Below the pieces are notes generated by a model, which saw only the letters and a program-made list of their open reading frames with translations, was not told the origin of the DNA and did not search any database. From Amphritea atlantica (lineage in GTDB: Bacteria > Pseudomonadota > Gammaproteobacteria > Pseudomonadales > Balneatricaceae), in the NCBI RefSeq assembly GCF_900111095.1, contig NZ_FOGB01000003.1, positions 337,710 through 401,709 on the forward strand: DNA of 64,000 nt. The letters run 5' to 3'. Positions 18,237-28,000 of this stretch are shown here, piece after piece. Within the stretch, counting starts at the first letter, position 1; the number at the start of each line of letters is the position of its first letter. Made by a program: the position numbers and the translations under genes.

Positions 18237-19037
18237 TCAGTGAATCACAGGCCCCGCACTGCCATCCTCCGGCGGCAGCGGATGACCACTACTGTCACTG
18301 CCAAGCACTCCCTGCTCTACCGCCAGCTCCAGCAATTGAGAAACCACCATCTGAGTCAGATGAGCGCTGACAATCATGCCCGCGGGCGGGTCTCCCTCAA
18401 ACATCTCCTCATCCACCATGCCATCGCCGCGCAAGCCTAATAGCAACGGATTTTCCTCGACCAGCGGGGCAATATCGTCAGGGGCAAACAGGGAGTGTTC
18501 GGAAGCAACCTGCAGCGCCAGGGAGTAAGCATTCTGCGGTTCATCATTAAGCCGCTGAGCATAGGCAGATTCGGCACCGTTCATCACCCGGGTCAGCAGA
18601 CTCTCCCCCGGCAATAGCAGATTCTCACGCGCAATCTCTGAAACACTGTAATCCACTTTAGCTGCCAGCGGCTCTGGCAACTTCAGTTCCTCAGCATCGA
18701 TCATCAGCCGCCCCTCTCCGTCCACTGACAACCAGCCATGCTCCAGAGCAACATCAACCAGCCCTTCCATCATCGCCGCGACGATATTGGCACAGATAAT
18801 CATGCCGACACTGGGATTATCACGCTCACTTTCACTGGCGATAAGATTACCCCGGCGCGCAGCCAGCAAAGTCGGATCTTCAGCGACTATCGGCGCCAGC
18901 TCATCAGCGCTGAGATAAAGGCGCTCATTGCAGATTTTCTCTGCAGAGGTATAAGGATAGCGGCCATCATCCTGCTCCATCAGCTGCAGATAATCGGCTC
19001 TGACCTGTTCTATCAGTCGGGTTAATAACTGACTCAT
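18237..19037 (-). CDS. Uncharacterised protein made of two tandem ~100-residue repeats
   Basis: No family is recognised. The 266-residue acidic protein is an internal duplication: copy A spans about residues 4-104 and copy B about 147-246. Both begin LLTR, both have an S/F-A-x-D-E/D-L/I-A-P-I/L-V-x-E-x-P-x-L-L motif (about 44-58 and 186-200), both continue P-x-x-G-M-I-x-x-A-x-L/I, and both end in a helix with V-A-L/V-E-H/Q-G. There is no signal peptide or membrane segment. GGAGAC precedes ATG 19037. It ends 43 bases from the convergent ectR stop. The duplicated fold suggests a pseudo-symmetric binding or scaffold protein; function is unknown. Confidence 0.82.
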   Translation of the reverse strand: MSQLLTRLIEQVRADYLQLMEQDDGRYPYTSAEKICNERLYLSADELAPIVAEDPTLLAARRGNLIASESERDNPSVGMIICANIVAAMMEGLVDVALEHGWLSVDGEGRLMIDAEELKLPEPLAAKVDYSVSEIARENLLLPGESLLTRVMNGAESAYAQRLNDEPQNAYSLALQVASEHSLFAPDDIAPLVEENPLLLGLRGDGMVDEEMFEGDPPAGMIVSAHLTQMVVSQLLELAVEQGVLGSDSSGHPLPPEDGSAGPVIH

Positions 19038-19232
19038 ATTTGTCTCCGCTCTGCAGCCAACTACAGATTCAACTATATTATTAACTTTAGCCGGTCTTCG
19101 ACAAAACAGGCCAGTGAAAAAACTCTATTAATGTTTATACAATCACAGCCGAAGCAGTATTAAGAGGCAGGAATCCTCAATAACGGGCCGGATTTCATAC
19201 CTCTGCGGATCAACACAACGAGAGGATGAATC

Positions 19233-19313
19233 ATGTTTAGTCAGGCACCCTGGAGCACGTTTACTGGCGAAGAGGATGAAGAGGGCAGCATCTATATACT
19301 ATCCGACAATTAA
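19233..19313 (+). CDS. Possible 26-residue acidic small protein
   Basis: ATG 19233 opens a 27-codon frame ending TAA at 19311-19313, preceded by AGAGGA at 7-8 bases. The predicted peptide begins MFSQAPWSTFTGEEDEEG and ends in YILSDN. It is the only coding candidate in the 297-base gap 19038-19334, on the strand opposite its neighbours. The good ribosome binding site and biased acidic composition support it, but there is no homology evidence. The rest of the gap shows nothing else I can name. Confidence 0.35.
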   Translation: MFSQAPWSTFTGEEDEEGSIYILSDN

Positions 19314-19334
19314 AGCGACGGCTCAAAGCCCGGA

Positions 19335-19976
19335 TTAATGATAGGTTAGCCCGATCGGGCTAATCAGGTTGCGCTGCTGGTCAAAACAGTTACGCAGCTC
19401 AGACAGCGGCTGCAACGCATAATCAACCGGGTCAACCGGAAGGTCATACCAGTCCAGGGTTGAAACCCGGGTCATAAGGTCGTATTCGCCAATCAGAGCA
19501 TCCAGATAGATCATCACCGCTTCAATACGGGGCTCCATATCCAGTGACTCCGGCAGATCGTGCATGTAGATATCCAGGTGGTAGCGCCCCGATTCGACCC
19601 GATAACCAAACCAGAATTCATCTAACTGAAACTGCTCATCACCAAAATTCACCGTGGCAGGTACCGGATCATAGCGATTATTAAACGCGACGAAACGCAC
19701 ACCGCCAATATCCGGCGCTGCCCCCACAAGCGTTAATACCGAAGTAATCGATTCGGGATAACCATCACAGCCGAAAATCATCTCAACATTGCCCTCACCC
19801 TCTTCACGTTCGAAGTGAAAGGTCAGATTGGCGTCGATACTTCTCAGGCTTTTGCTGTATTCCAGCAATAATGATTCGTTTTCAAACTGATTTTCAGACT
19901 CACTGGTCAGCAGCCGGTCAATAGTCTGCTCTACCTGCTGCCAGAAATTCTGGATTTTATCGCTCGACTCAATCAT
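19335..19976 (-). CDS. Uncharacterised protein translationally coupled to dcd
   Basis: This soluble 213-residue protein has no confidently recognised family. The N-terminal helical region (about 1-45) is followed by an alpha/beta core with [33 protein letters not shown] and [27 protein letters not shown]. Composition is acidic and aromatic. Its start overlaps the dcd stop by 4 bases (19973-19976), indicating an operon. No signal peptide or metal motif stands out. Coupling to dCTP deaminase may simply be genomic convenience. Confidence 0.8.
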   Translation of the reverse strand: MIESSDKIQNFWQQVEQTIDRLLTSESENQFENESLLLEYSKSLRSIDANLTFHFEREEGEGNVEMIFGCDGYPESITSVLTLVGAAPDIGGVRFVAFNNRYDPVPATVNFGDEQFQLDEFWFGYRVESGRYHLDIYMHDLPESLDMEPRIEAVMIYLDALIGEYDLMTRVSTLDWYDLPVDPVDYALQPLSELRNCFDQQRNLISPIGLTYH

Positions 19977-20539
19977 GTACGGGGAACAACCACTCCTGTC
20001 TGCCCCTGATATTTACCATCACGGTCTCTGTATGAGGTTTCGCACACCTCATCAGCCCCCAGAAACAGCATCTGAGCAACCCCCTCATTGGCGTAAATCT
20101 TCGCCGGCAGCGGCGTCGTATTGGAAAATTCCAGTGTTACGTGCCCCTCCCACTCAGGTTCAAGCGGTGTCACGTTAACGATAATACCGCAGCGTGCATA
20201 GGTACTCTTGCCCAGACAGATCGTCAGTACATCGCGGGGAATGCGAAAATACTCAACTGTGCGCGCCAGCGCAAATGAGTTAGGCGGAATGATACAAACA
20301 TCAGATTTCACATCAACAAAACTACCATCATCGAAGTTCTTCGGATCGACAATAGATGAGTTGATGTTAGTGAAAATTTTAAATTCGTCGGCACAACGAA
20401 CATCGTAACCATAGCTGGATGTACCATAGGAGATTAGTCGATCGTCACCCCGACGACGTACCTGACCCGGTTCAAACGGTTCGATCATGCGCTGTTCAAT
20501 TGAAGTGCGGCGAATCCAGCTGTCTGATTTGATACCCAT
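19973..20539 (-). CDS. dcd: dCTP deaminase
   Basis: Dcd deaminates dCTP to dUTP, feeding dTMP synthesis via dUTPase. The 188-residue protein fits the trimeric family. Motifs are [10 protein letters not shown] near residue 40, [21 protein letters not shown], the phosphate-binding loop [31 protein letters not shown] containing the catalytic Glu, and a C-terminal lid [10 protein letters not shown]. It is the short pseudomonad-type form rather than the 193-residue enterobacterial one. It lies downstream of apbC, separated by a strong terminator, so it is probably transcribed separately with the 213-aa gene. Confidence 0.95.
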   Translation of the reverse strand: MGIKSDSWIRRTSIEQRMIEPFEPGQVRRRGDDRLISYGTSSYGYDVRCADEFKIFTNINSSIVDPKNFDDGSFVDVKSDVCIIPPNSFALARTVEYFRIPRDVLTICLGKSTYARCGIIVNVTPLEPEWEGHVTLEFSNTTPLPAKIYANEGVAQMLFLGADEVCETSYRDRDGKYQGQTGVVVPRT

Positions 20540-20596
20540 CTTTTCAGTTCCAGTTCTCTGTTATTTTGTGCGGCCGCACATAATATCGTTTTTGCT

Positions 20597-20630
20597 AAAA
20601 AAAAACCGCATTTTCAGAAAAAAAATGCGG
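20597..20630 (-). terminator. Rho-independent terminator after apbC
   Basis: On the minus strand CCGCATTTT, a short loop, then AAAATGCGG is followed by nine T. It lies 30 bases past the apbC stop (20660) and about 60 bases before the dcd start, so it separates the two genes. Confidence 0.9.
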
Positions 20631-20659
20631 TCGGTGACTGATACGGGCTTGGTGCCAGA

Positions 20660-21475
20660 TCAGTCCTGACTGATGGAAATATTCGGCATCGACGGCTGCA
20701 CACCACTCCTGTTTTGCAGTGTTTCAACTACCTGACGGGCTGTAGAACGATAGATCATCGATTCCGGGCCCTGAGGATCGGCAACGAGGGTAGGTTTTCC
20801 TCCATCAACGGCCTCACGGATAGACATTTTAAGTGGCAGCTGGCCCAGCAACGGCGCGTCATAAGCACGGGACAGATCTAAACCACCGCCACTGCCGAAG
20901 ATCGCCTCGGCATGACCGCATTCACTGCAGATATGTACACTCATATTTTCGACAATTCCCAGAACCGGAATATCGACCTTACGAAACATCTCAATCCCCT
21001 TGCGGGCATCCAGCAGGGCGATATCCTGCGGTGTTGTCACAATCACAGCACCACTGACCGGCACCTTCTGCGAAATAGTCAGCTGGATATCCCCGGTGCC
21101 CGGCGGCATATCGACAAACAGAAAATCCAGATCGCCCCACTCGGTCTGCGTCAGCAACTGCTGCAAAGCACCACTGGCCATCGGTCCACGCCATACCATC
21201 GGTTGCGCATCATCAATCAGAAAGGCGATAGACATCACCTCCAGACCATGTGCCCTGACCGGCTTCATCGCGTTTTCACTCGCCGGCTCCGGCCGGGTTG
21301 TCGGCGCAACCCCCAGCATCGTGCCCATACTCGGGCCATAGATATCCGCATCAAGAATACCCACACGGTAGCCTTCAGCAGCCATCGCCAATGCCAGATT
21401 CACCGTCGTTGTCGATTTACCCACGCCCCCTTTACCGGAAGCGACAGCAACAATATTCTTTATATTTTGCATCAA
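20660..21475 (-). CDS. apbC: Mrp/NBP35-type Fe-S cluster carrier ATPase
   Basis: This cytosolic P-loop ATPase loads or carries Fe-S clusters for apoproteins. The deviant Walker A GKGGVGKST is at residues 14-22, MPPGTGDIQLTISQ marks Walker B, and the cluster-binding CxxC appears in HICSECGH. At 271 residues it lacks the N-terminal MIP18/DUF59 domain present in the ~370-residue E. coli protein, a common short form. In E. coli and Pseudomonas apbC is divergent from metG; here about 10 kb separates them, holding the zinc cassette, aas, trmA and the HDOD gene. Confidence 0.93.
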   Translation of the reverse strand: MMQNIKNIVAVASGKGGVGKSTTTVNLALAMAAEGYRVGILDADIYGPSMGTMLGVAPTTRPEPASENAMKPVRAHGLEVMSIAFLIDDAQPMVWRGPMASGALQQLLTQTEWGDLDFLFVDMPPGTGDIQLTISQKVPVSGAVIVTTPQDIALLDARKGIEMFRKVDIPVLGIVENMSVHICSECGHAEAIFGSGGGLDLSRAYDAPLLGQLPLKMSIREAVDGGKPTLVADPQGPESMIYRSTARQVVETLQNRSGVQPSMPNISISQD

Positions 21476-21619
21476 ATAACACCTTAGCCTGTGGCTTTGC
21501 TATGCATATAGACACTAATAACCAACTATATTAGTCAGATATTATGCATGAAGCGGCGGAAAAGTTCCACGAGCAGAAACCCGATGCACAGCATGGTGCC
21601 ACAATTTCAGCTCTGTTGC

Positions 21620-22156
21620 TTACTCTTTATAAGCTTCAATCTTAAAGGCATCCATCGTATATCCGGAGGTTCCCATCTGATGAATGGTGGTTTCGACACT
21701 GAGCTTGCCTACAACCCAGATAGCATCGTAAAGGTTCTCTACATTAACGCCCGGCTCAAAGGTCACATGAATAATCTGATTCGAAGGCGGCGGCGGAACA
21801 TGAATACAAGCACCAAAATAGGGTACCAGAAAGAACTCTGTGACACTCTGCCCCTCCTCCACCAGCGGCACAACAAACCCGGGGATACGGATCATCCTGC
21901 CATCCATCTCCTTAACAACCGGGGCAGAACTCAGGGCTTCCATCATCGCTTTGAGTTTTATTTCAGCCATAGGGTCATAATCATCCAATGATGAGAACTG
22001 ACTGGTATCAAAGACAGCCATCGGCGAGTAATCTTCTGGCATCAACAGGTCCCAGTCGATCGTCTCAACCGCCTCTCCCTGAACCGTTTCACCCCGCACC
22101 GGGGCGATACAGACAGCGATCAGAATACTCACCAAAACAACCACTCTAGCTAACAT
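21620..22156 (-). CDS. DUF3299 exported protein of the zinc cassette
   Basis: This 178-residue protein has an N-terminal signal peptide (about 1-22). The hallmark FFLVPYFGACIHVPPPPSNQ at about 115-140 defines the DUF3299 family. GRMIRIPGFVVPL precedes it. Cys in GACIHVPPPP may bind metal. It is the last gene of a four-gene minus-strand operon, 16 bases after the permease. Such proteins accompany ZrgA-type zinc uptake genes and MacB-like transporters; the exact role is unknown. Confidence 0.85.
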   Translation of the reverse strand: MLARVVVLVSILIAVCIAPVRGETVQGEAVETIDWDLLMPEDYSPMAVFDTSQFSSLDDYDPMAEIKLKAMMEALSSAPVVKEMDGRMIRIPGFVVPLVEEGQSVTEFFLVPYFGACIHVPPPPSNQIIHVTFEPGVNVENLYDAIWVVGKLSVETTIHQMGTSGYTMDAFKIEAYKE

Positions 22157-22172
22157 TTCTCATCTCACTCAG

Positions 22173-23432
22173 TTACAAACGCACCGTCATACCATCTGCC
22201 AGACTGTATCGATAGGCAGTATAGCCGGGTATCAAACCACACAGGAGGCCGGTAACAAAGACTAACAACAACAGTTTTAACTCATAAAGTCCGGGTAAGC
22301 TCAGCTCTAAATAGAGCCCCAGATGGCTCTCAATGAGCGGAATGCAGATCGCCAGACCACCATAGAGAAACAGCATCGCCAACACAATACCTGCAAGCGT
22401 CAGACCGCCGGTCTCCAGTACTAATAATAAGCAGACCTGCCAGGGTCTGACGCCAACCGACCGCAAAATTGCCATCTCCCGACGACGCTCAGTCAAACTG
22501 GTCATCAATACCGTCAGCATACCGAACAGTCCCGTCGCCACAACAAACCCTGAGATGACTAACAGGGTGCTTTCAACCACCCCCAACATCCCCCAGAGTT
22601 CCTGCAGCGCTACGCCGGGCAGAATCGCCTGTAACGCTTCCTTACGATAGTTATTAACCGACCGTTGCAGCTGGAAAGTCGACAGCTTTGACTTCAGCCC
22701 CACCAGCATCGCAGTAATCTGTTTTGGCTCCAGCTTTCGTTCTGACAGAGGAGTTGTCCCCCCTGACCCCGGTATATAGGTACCCGACTGCCAATCAATA
22801 TGGATCGCTTCTATCGCCGCAAGACTCACATGCAGTGTACGATCCAGCGGCGTCCCGGTTGGTTTCAGGATGCCCACAACAGTAAAAGGCTGATCCTTGT
22901 GTTTGCTAAAGCTGGTACTGCCAATACCATGACTGATGATAACTTTCTGACCTAGCTGATACCCCAGTGTTTGCGCGACTTCGGCCCCCAATACCACATC
23001 ATGCAGCGCAACAAACGGATGCCCGTCACGAAAAACCAGAGGATGTTTACGTCCATAGCGGTAGTACTTAAAGTAGTCCCCGGTGGTCCCCAGCACCCGG
23101 TAGCCCCGATGTGAGTCGCCCAGCGATATGGGAATCGTCCATTCCACAGAAGGCTGAGAGGCGATCTCCTGATAACTTTTCCAACTGATATTATTGGTGG
23201 CATTACCTATGCGAAATACCGAATAGAGCAACAACTGCACCGACCCGGAACGAGCGCCGATAATCAGATCTGTACCCGAGATAGTCGAACTGAAGCTCTG
23301 CTTCGCTTCCGTTCGTATTTTTTCGACACCGAGCAATAGTGCAACGCTGACAGCGATAGAGATCATCGTCATGATAGCGGTCACGCGCCGGTTATAAAGG
23401 CTTCGCAGAGCCAGCATCAAAACAACTTTCAC
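22173..23432 (-). CDS. FtsX/MacB-like ABC permease of the zinc cassette
   Basis: This 419-residue protein has one N-terminal helix (about 20-40), a large extracytoplasmic domain (about 45-275), then three helices near residues 285-310, 335-365 and 380-405, the FtsX/LolCE/MacB topology. GMLTVLMTSLTERRREMAILRSVGVRPWQV is the conserved coupling region. Such permeases usually extrude or mobilise envelope substrates rather than import ions, so its place in a zinc cassette is notable. It overlaps the ATPase stop by 4 bases (23429-23432). In Vibrio cholerae, zrgABCDE includes comparable components; mapping each gene to a letter is not attempted. Confidence 0.88.
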   Translation of the reverse strand: MKVVLMLALRSLYNRRVTAIMTMISIAVSVALLLGVEKIRTEAKQSFSSTISGTDLIIGARSGSVQLLLYSVFRIGNATNNISWKSYQEIASQPSVEWTIPISLGDSHRGYRVLGTTGDYFKYYRYGRKHPLVFRDGHPFVALHDVVLGAEVAQTLGYQLGQKVIISHGIGSTSFSKHKDQPFTVVGILKPTGTPLDRTLHVSLAAIEAIHIDWQSGTYIPGSGGTTPLSERKLEPKQITAMLVGLKSKLSTFQLQRSVNNYRKEALQAILPGVALQELWGMLGVVESTLLVISGFVVATGLFGMLTVLMTSLTERRREMAILRSVGVRPWQVCLLLVLETGGLTLAGIVLAMLFLYGGLAICIPLIESHLGLYLELSLPGLYELKLLLLVFVTGLLCGLIPGYTAYRYSLADGMTVRL

Positions 23433-24142
23433 ACCAACTCCTTTGCATGATTAAGATCACGCAATGAAATAACCTGGCTGAAGTGTGTTTCCAGTGAGCT
23501 GTCGTGACTAACAAACACCAGAGTACTTTCAGACAGATCACATTCACGAATCAACAGTTCAAGAAACGCGTTGCGGCTATCACTGTCCAGAGCAGAGGTT
23601 GGCTCATCTGCGATCACCAGTTCAGGACTGCCAATCAATGCTCTGGCGGCAGCAACCCGCTGTTGCTGACCAATACTGAGCCGTGTCACCCCTCGACGGT
23701 GCAACGAATCACGGGGGATTCCCAGATGCTCAAGCAGCTGTGTCGCAGCGTTCTCAAGTGATCCATAGCGCTCCGTGGCCCGTGTATTACGCGCCATCGA
23801 AAAACGACAGGGCAGCATCACATTTTCCAGCACCGAAAGGTAAGGCAGCAGGTTAAACTGCTGAAATATGAGTCCAATATGATCAGCTCTGAAATTATCC
23901 CGCCAGGCACTCCCCTGGCTATGCAAAGCTTGTCCCAATACGCAGATACGCCCCTGCAAAGGGGTATGTATGCCAGCAATCAGGTTGAGCAGGGTACTTT
24001 TACCACTTCCTGAAGGACCTTTGACAAACACCCGCTCGGCAGCGGCAACGTTCAGCGCTGGAATATCCAGAACAGGCTGGCCCTCAGGCCAGCCAAAGAC
24101 CACCTTATCCAGCTCAATAACAGCGTTCTTCATATCATCCAT
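23429..24142 (-). CDS. ABC transporter ATPase of the zinc cassette (LolD/MacB type)
   Basis: This 237-residue nucleotide-binding subunit has Walker A GPSGSGKST at 42-50, Q-loop FQQFNLLPYLSVLENV, signature LSIGQQQRVAAARAL, Walker B LVIADEPTSALD and the H-loop VSHD. It belongs to the LolD-like group that pairs with FtsX-type permeases. It starts 3 bases after the stop of the ZrgA-like gene and overlaps the permease start. It should be cytosolic, powering the permease encoded next. Confidence 0.93.
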   Translation of the reverse strand: MDDMKNAVIELDKVVFGWPEGQPVLDIPALNVAAAERVFVKGPSGSGKSTLLNLIAGIHTPLQGRICVLGQALHSQGSAWRDNFRADHIGLIFQQFNLLPYLSVLENVMLPCRFSMARNTRATERYGSLENAATQLLEHLGIPRDSLHRRGVTRLSIGQQQRVAAARALIGSPELVIADEPTSALDSDSRNAFLELLIRECDLSESTLVFVSHDSSLETHFSQVISLRDLNHAKELV

Positions 24143-24145
24143 CGG

Positions 24146-24850
24146 TTAAAAGTTTAACCATTTGTTTTCATCATCCAGCTGCTGATAGCTCTGTCCGGCC
24201 GGACCAATTAACTGCACCTGAAGCTGGTGCATCTGTGGGTAATACTCAAACAGCTCAACAGAAAAACCCTTCAGCAATGCTGGAGACCCACAGTGAAACC
24301 GGTATGACAACATAAAGTCGCTGTGAGTATGCCCGTCATGCTGGTGACTCGCCTCATGATCGTGATCTGCCTCATGGTCGTGATCCGCCTCATGATCGTG
24401 ATCTGCCTCATGATCGTGATCTGCCTCATGGTCGCGATCCGCTTCATGGCCGTGATCTGCTTCATGGTCGCGATCTGCTTCATGGTCGTGATCCGCCTCA
24501 TGATCGTGATCCGCTTCATGATCATCATGACTGTCCACCATAGTCGTTTCAACGTCCGCCAGCTCTGTATGACAGGCAGAACCTTCTGGAAAGCCAAACA
24601 ACTGCTCGGTCTTTTTCAACTGTGCAAGGGCTGAGGCCAGTGCCTGCTGTTGTTGTTCATCCGCAGGCGCATGCTCAAACCCTACAATATTAGCTGCTGG
24701 AGTTTTAATCTCAATCTGCAACTCACTGTCTTCTAAAACCACTGTCATGCTTGCTTTACCGTGCTCATGACTTTCATACTGACGCTCAATCCCCTCAGCG
24801 ACTACAACCGGCGCAGCCAGTAATAGCAATACCCCACCCAACAGTTTCAT
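24146..24850 (-). CDS. zrgA: ZrgA-like periplasmic zinc-binding protein (DUF2796) with His repeats
   Basis: This 234-residue exported protein of the DUF2796/ZrgA family is implicated in zinc uptake in Vibrio. A signal peptide (about 1-19, ending VVA-EG) is followed by ERQYESHEHGKASMTVVLED, typical of the family, a helical middle, and a metal-sponge segment of about ten H-D-H-E-A-D hexapeptides, then HQHDGHTHSDF and a C-terminal beta region. ATG 24850 is chosen because GAGGG lies upstream and the longer frame would begin at an unsupported TTG. A strong Zur box overlaps the promoter. It is the first gene of the operon. Confidence 0.9.
   Translation of the reverse strand: MKLLGGVLLLLAAPVVVAEGIERQYESHEHGKASMTVVLEDSELQIEIKTPAANIVGFEHAPADEQQQQALASALAQLKKTEQLFGFPEGSACHTELADVETTMVDSHDDHEADHDHEADHDHEADRDHEADHGHEADRDHEADHDHEADHDHEADHDHEADHDHEASHQHDGHTHSDFMLSYRFHCGSPALLKGFSVELFEYYPQMHQLQVQLIGPAGQSYQQLDDENKWLNF
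24348..24532 (-). repeat. 18-base minisatellite encoding the His-Asp-Glu metal sponge
   Basis: About ten near-identical 18-base units encode H-D-H-E-A-D with occasional Arg or Gly in place of His. The unit length is a multiple of three, so copy-number change alters the number of zinc ligands without breaking the frame. Arrays of this kind are prone to expansion and contraction. Confidence 0.9.
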
Positions 24851-24882
24851 CCGCCAAACCCTCAATATTTACGAAAACATAA

Positions 24883-24899
24883 ATGTTACAGTATAACAT
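24883..24899 (-). promoter_or_regulatory. Zur box at the zinc operon promoter
   Basis: ATGTTACAGTATAACAT is an inverted repeat with ATGTTA / TAACAT arms that matches the gammaproteobacterial Zur consensus (ATGTTATANTATAACAT) at all but two positions. It lies 33 bases upstream of the zrgA start. On the minus strand a TATACT -10 falls inside it, with a TTTACT -35 15 bases away. Zinc-loaded Zur bound here would block RNA polymerase. Confidence 0.85.
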
Positions 24900-25081
24900 A
24901 ATATAAATACAGTAAACGTGGTTCTCAGACGCAAAAATGTCACGTAAAGCTCGCGCATGAGGCGAAGCATTTCTATACACATGAAAAAATAAATCCCGAC
25001 GCCCAGGCAGCAGCAAGCAGCTTAAAGAGATACAACAGAGGAGAAACCGGGCCAGAAAGGACCCGGTTGATAAAACAGCTT

Positions 25082-28000
25082 TTAGCCTGAAACCAGCATT
25101 TGTTCGGCAAGCAGTTTTGCCGCCGGATAGTTGGTTTTACCACTGCCCAACAATGGGATCTCAGCAACCCGGAACACCTTCGCTGGCAACATCAGTGGCG
25201 GCACCCCCTGACTCGCGAGATGACTTCTGAAGCTTTGCGGATCGATATCCGCATCCACCAGCAACACAACCTGCTCACCTTTGCGTTCATCCGGCAGATT
25301 AATGGCCACCAGGGCGGACTCATCATCCGCAAGATGTTTTCTGACCTCCTGTTCGACCGCCCCCAGGCTGACCATCTCTCCGCCTAACTTGGCAAATCGG
25401 GAGTAGCGATCGACGATTGTCAGGAAACCATCATCATCCAGATGGCCCTTATCGCCGCTTTTATACCAGCGCAGGCCATCCATTTCGACAATCACCTCGG
25501 CGGTTTTCTCCGGATTATTCAGATAACCTTTCATAATCTGGGTGCCTCCGATCAGAATCAGACCATCTTCCCCGGTTGGCAGTTCTTCCAGAGTTACCGG
25601 ATCGACGATACGGAAAGTCGACCCCGGCAGTGCCAGCCCTACGGTACCAGGACGGGTACCCACCTGCACAAACCAACCGTCAACAGACAGATGGTCGGGC
25701 AGATTCACACTGGCAACCGGCGTCGTTTCAGTCGAACCATACCCCTCAATAACCGGCACTCTGAAACGAGCTTCGAACGCCTGCTGCACCGCAGGATCGA
25801 GTCGCTCGGCGCCGGCAACCGCAACACGGATCGATTGAAACATCAAAGGGTGAAGTTTTTTACTGCGGGTATAGAGGCGCAGAAAAGTGGAGGTGGCACA
25901 GATCATCGTTGCCCGGTACTTAGCCACCCCTTTGCCTATGTTCACAGCATCAGTCGGATCCGGATGACACACCACAGGCAAACCCTCTATCAAAGGCATA
26001 AAGGTGGTCACTGTCAGGCCGAAGGCGTGAAACAGCGGAAGCGTCGCCATAATGCAATCATCTTCACGGACATTCAAAACATCGGCGATCTGGCGCAGGT
26101 TTGCCAGAATATTCCGGTGGCTGAGCATCACCCCTTTAGGTGCGCCTTCACTACCGGAGGAGAATAAAATAGCGGCGGTATCATCCATCCTGGTACCCGC
26201 CCCCAGCCACCCCTGCAGCAGAGTAGCGGGCACCACACTCAACAGAAACATTGTCACCAGGGCTTCCGCTTTACCTATGCCCGCCTTCAGGTCCTCCATG
26301 TAAATCACCTGGCGCCCCTCAAACAGCGCCTCGGTGCTGACTCCCCGGGCCTTCAGTTTAGAGACAAATTTATGGGCGGTGAGAATAGTTTCCACCTCGC
26401 CCTGCTCCAGCGCGGCCAACTGAGCAGGCTCACTGGCGGTAAAATTGATATTCACCAGTGTCCGACCGGCAAACAGCCCCGCCAGGTTAGCGATCGCACC
26501 GGCACTGGAGGTTGGCAGCAACACACCCAAACGCTGCCCAGGCGTCTGTTTCAAACGCTGACTGAAAAGCACCACGGCGGTCAGCAGGCGTCGATAACTC
26601 AGCGGCTCCCCCTGCACATCGCTGATCGCCATATCGGACATGGCACTTTTTGCTGTACGAATAAAGCTCTGCGGCAGCGGCTGAAAGGTCTGAGTGTAAC
26701 GCTCCCAGGTATGTATCGACAGCTCAGAAACTTTCTTCTTCACCTCTGAAGCGCTGCTGTTCACCGGCATCGGCTGGCCATAGGCGACTATCACATCACG
26801 CTTCAGACCGCCCCGGCGAATCACCTTCATCTTATCGGTGGAGCGGGAGAAACGGCTGCCCCATAATCCACGCAGATAGAAAGGCACAATCACCCCTTCA
26901 GCCTCTTCACAGGCCCGTTCAAACCCCTTTTTAAACTCACCGATCTGACCGGTGTGACTGATTGCTCCTTCGGGGAACAGACAGACTACATGTCCGGCGC
27001 TGATCAGCTCACCAACTGCCTGCAATGCATCCCGGCTATGACCACTGGAGATCGGAATTACCCGATACATCGACAAAAACCATTTCAGATACCAGCGCTC
27101 GTAGATTGAGCGTTCCATGACAAAGTGGATATGACGCGGGCAAGCCATCTGAATCATCGCCCAGTCCAGCCAACTGATATGGTTACCAAGCAACAGCACA
27201 CCCTGGCCCGAACGCGGCAGATTCTCAAAGCCCAGCACCTGAAGATTGTATTTACGCTTTATCAGACCAGCCACCAGCACCCGCACCAGTGCCTGAGGCA
27301 ACAACCGGATAGCAAACAACGCCCCCACAACCCCCAACAGTGCAAGCAACCAGAGCAGCCAGAGACCATCAATCCCAGCCCAGGCAAACAGTACCGTCAG
27401 TGACAGAAACCCCAGCATTGCGATGTTCTGAATAAAGTTGCTGCCCGCCAGCACCTTACCGGTCTCACCCCGACCAGCGTTAAACTGAATCAGTGCCTGC
27501 AGCGGTACATTCAGCAGCGCACCACTCAGGCCGATAAGAAAAAACACCACTCCCTGATAGAACACCGAGGAAGCCTGCGGCAGTAACACCAGCCCGGCAG
27601 CCACACCCGCCGCCCCCAGTGGAATCAGGCCAATATTGATATAGTGTGGCGACCAGCGGCCGGCCAGCACCGAACCGACCATAATACCAACACCCGCCAG
27701 CGCCATGGTCCCCTGGATAATAAAGGTGTTGTGGATACCATGGTGGCTTTCAGCCACCGCAGGAAATACCGCCAGCATCACCTGACTTACCGACCAGAAC
27801 AGCGCCACCCCGATGATTGAAAGCCAGATGGTTCGGTTATGGTAGATCATCGATAAATTGCGACTCAGCGTCTTACCGCTGCGGTAGGCCTGCCAGTCGT
27901 AGTGAACCTGATGGTCAGTATCGCGGGTTTGCGGCAACCGGTATGCCAGTATCAGCTCAAACACCGAGCCTATCACCAGCAACCAGCCTAATGGGGCGAT

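Noticed and set aside
24323..24634. Repeat-bearing open frame antisense to the ZrgA His repeats
   Set aside because: The 18-base unit stays open in the antisense frame, giving a Met/Ile/Val-rich peptide; it is a mirror of the array, not a gene.
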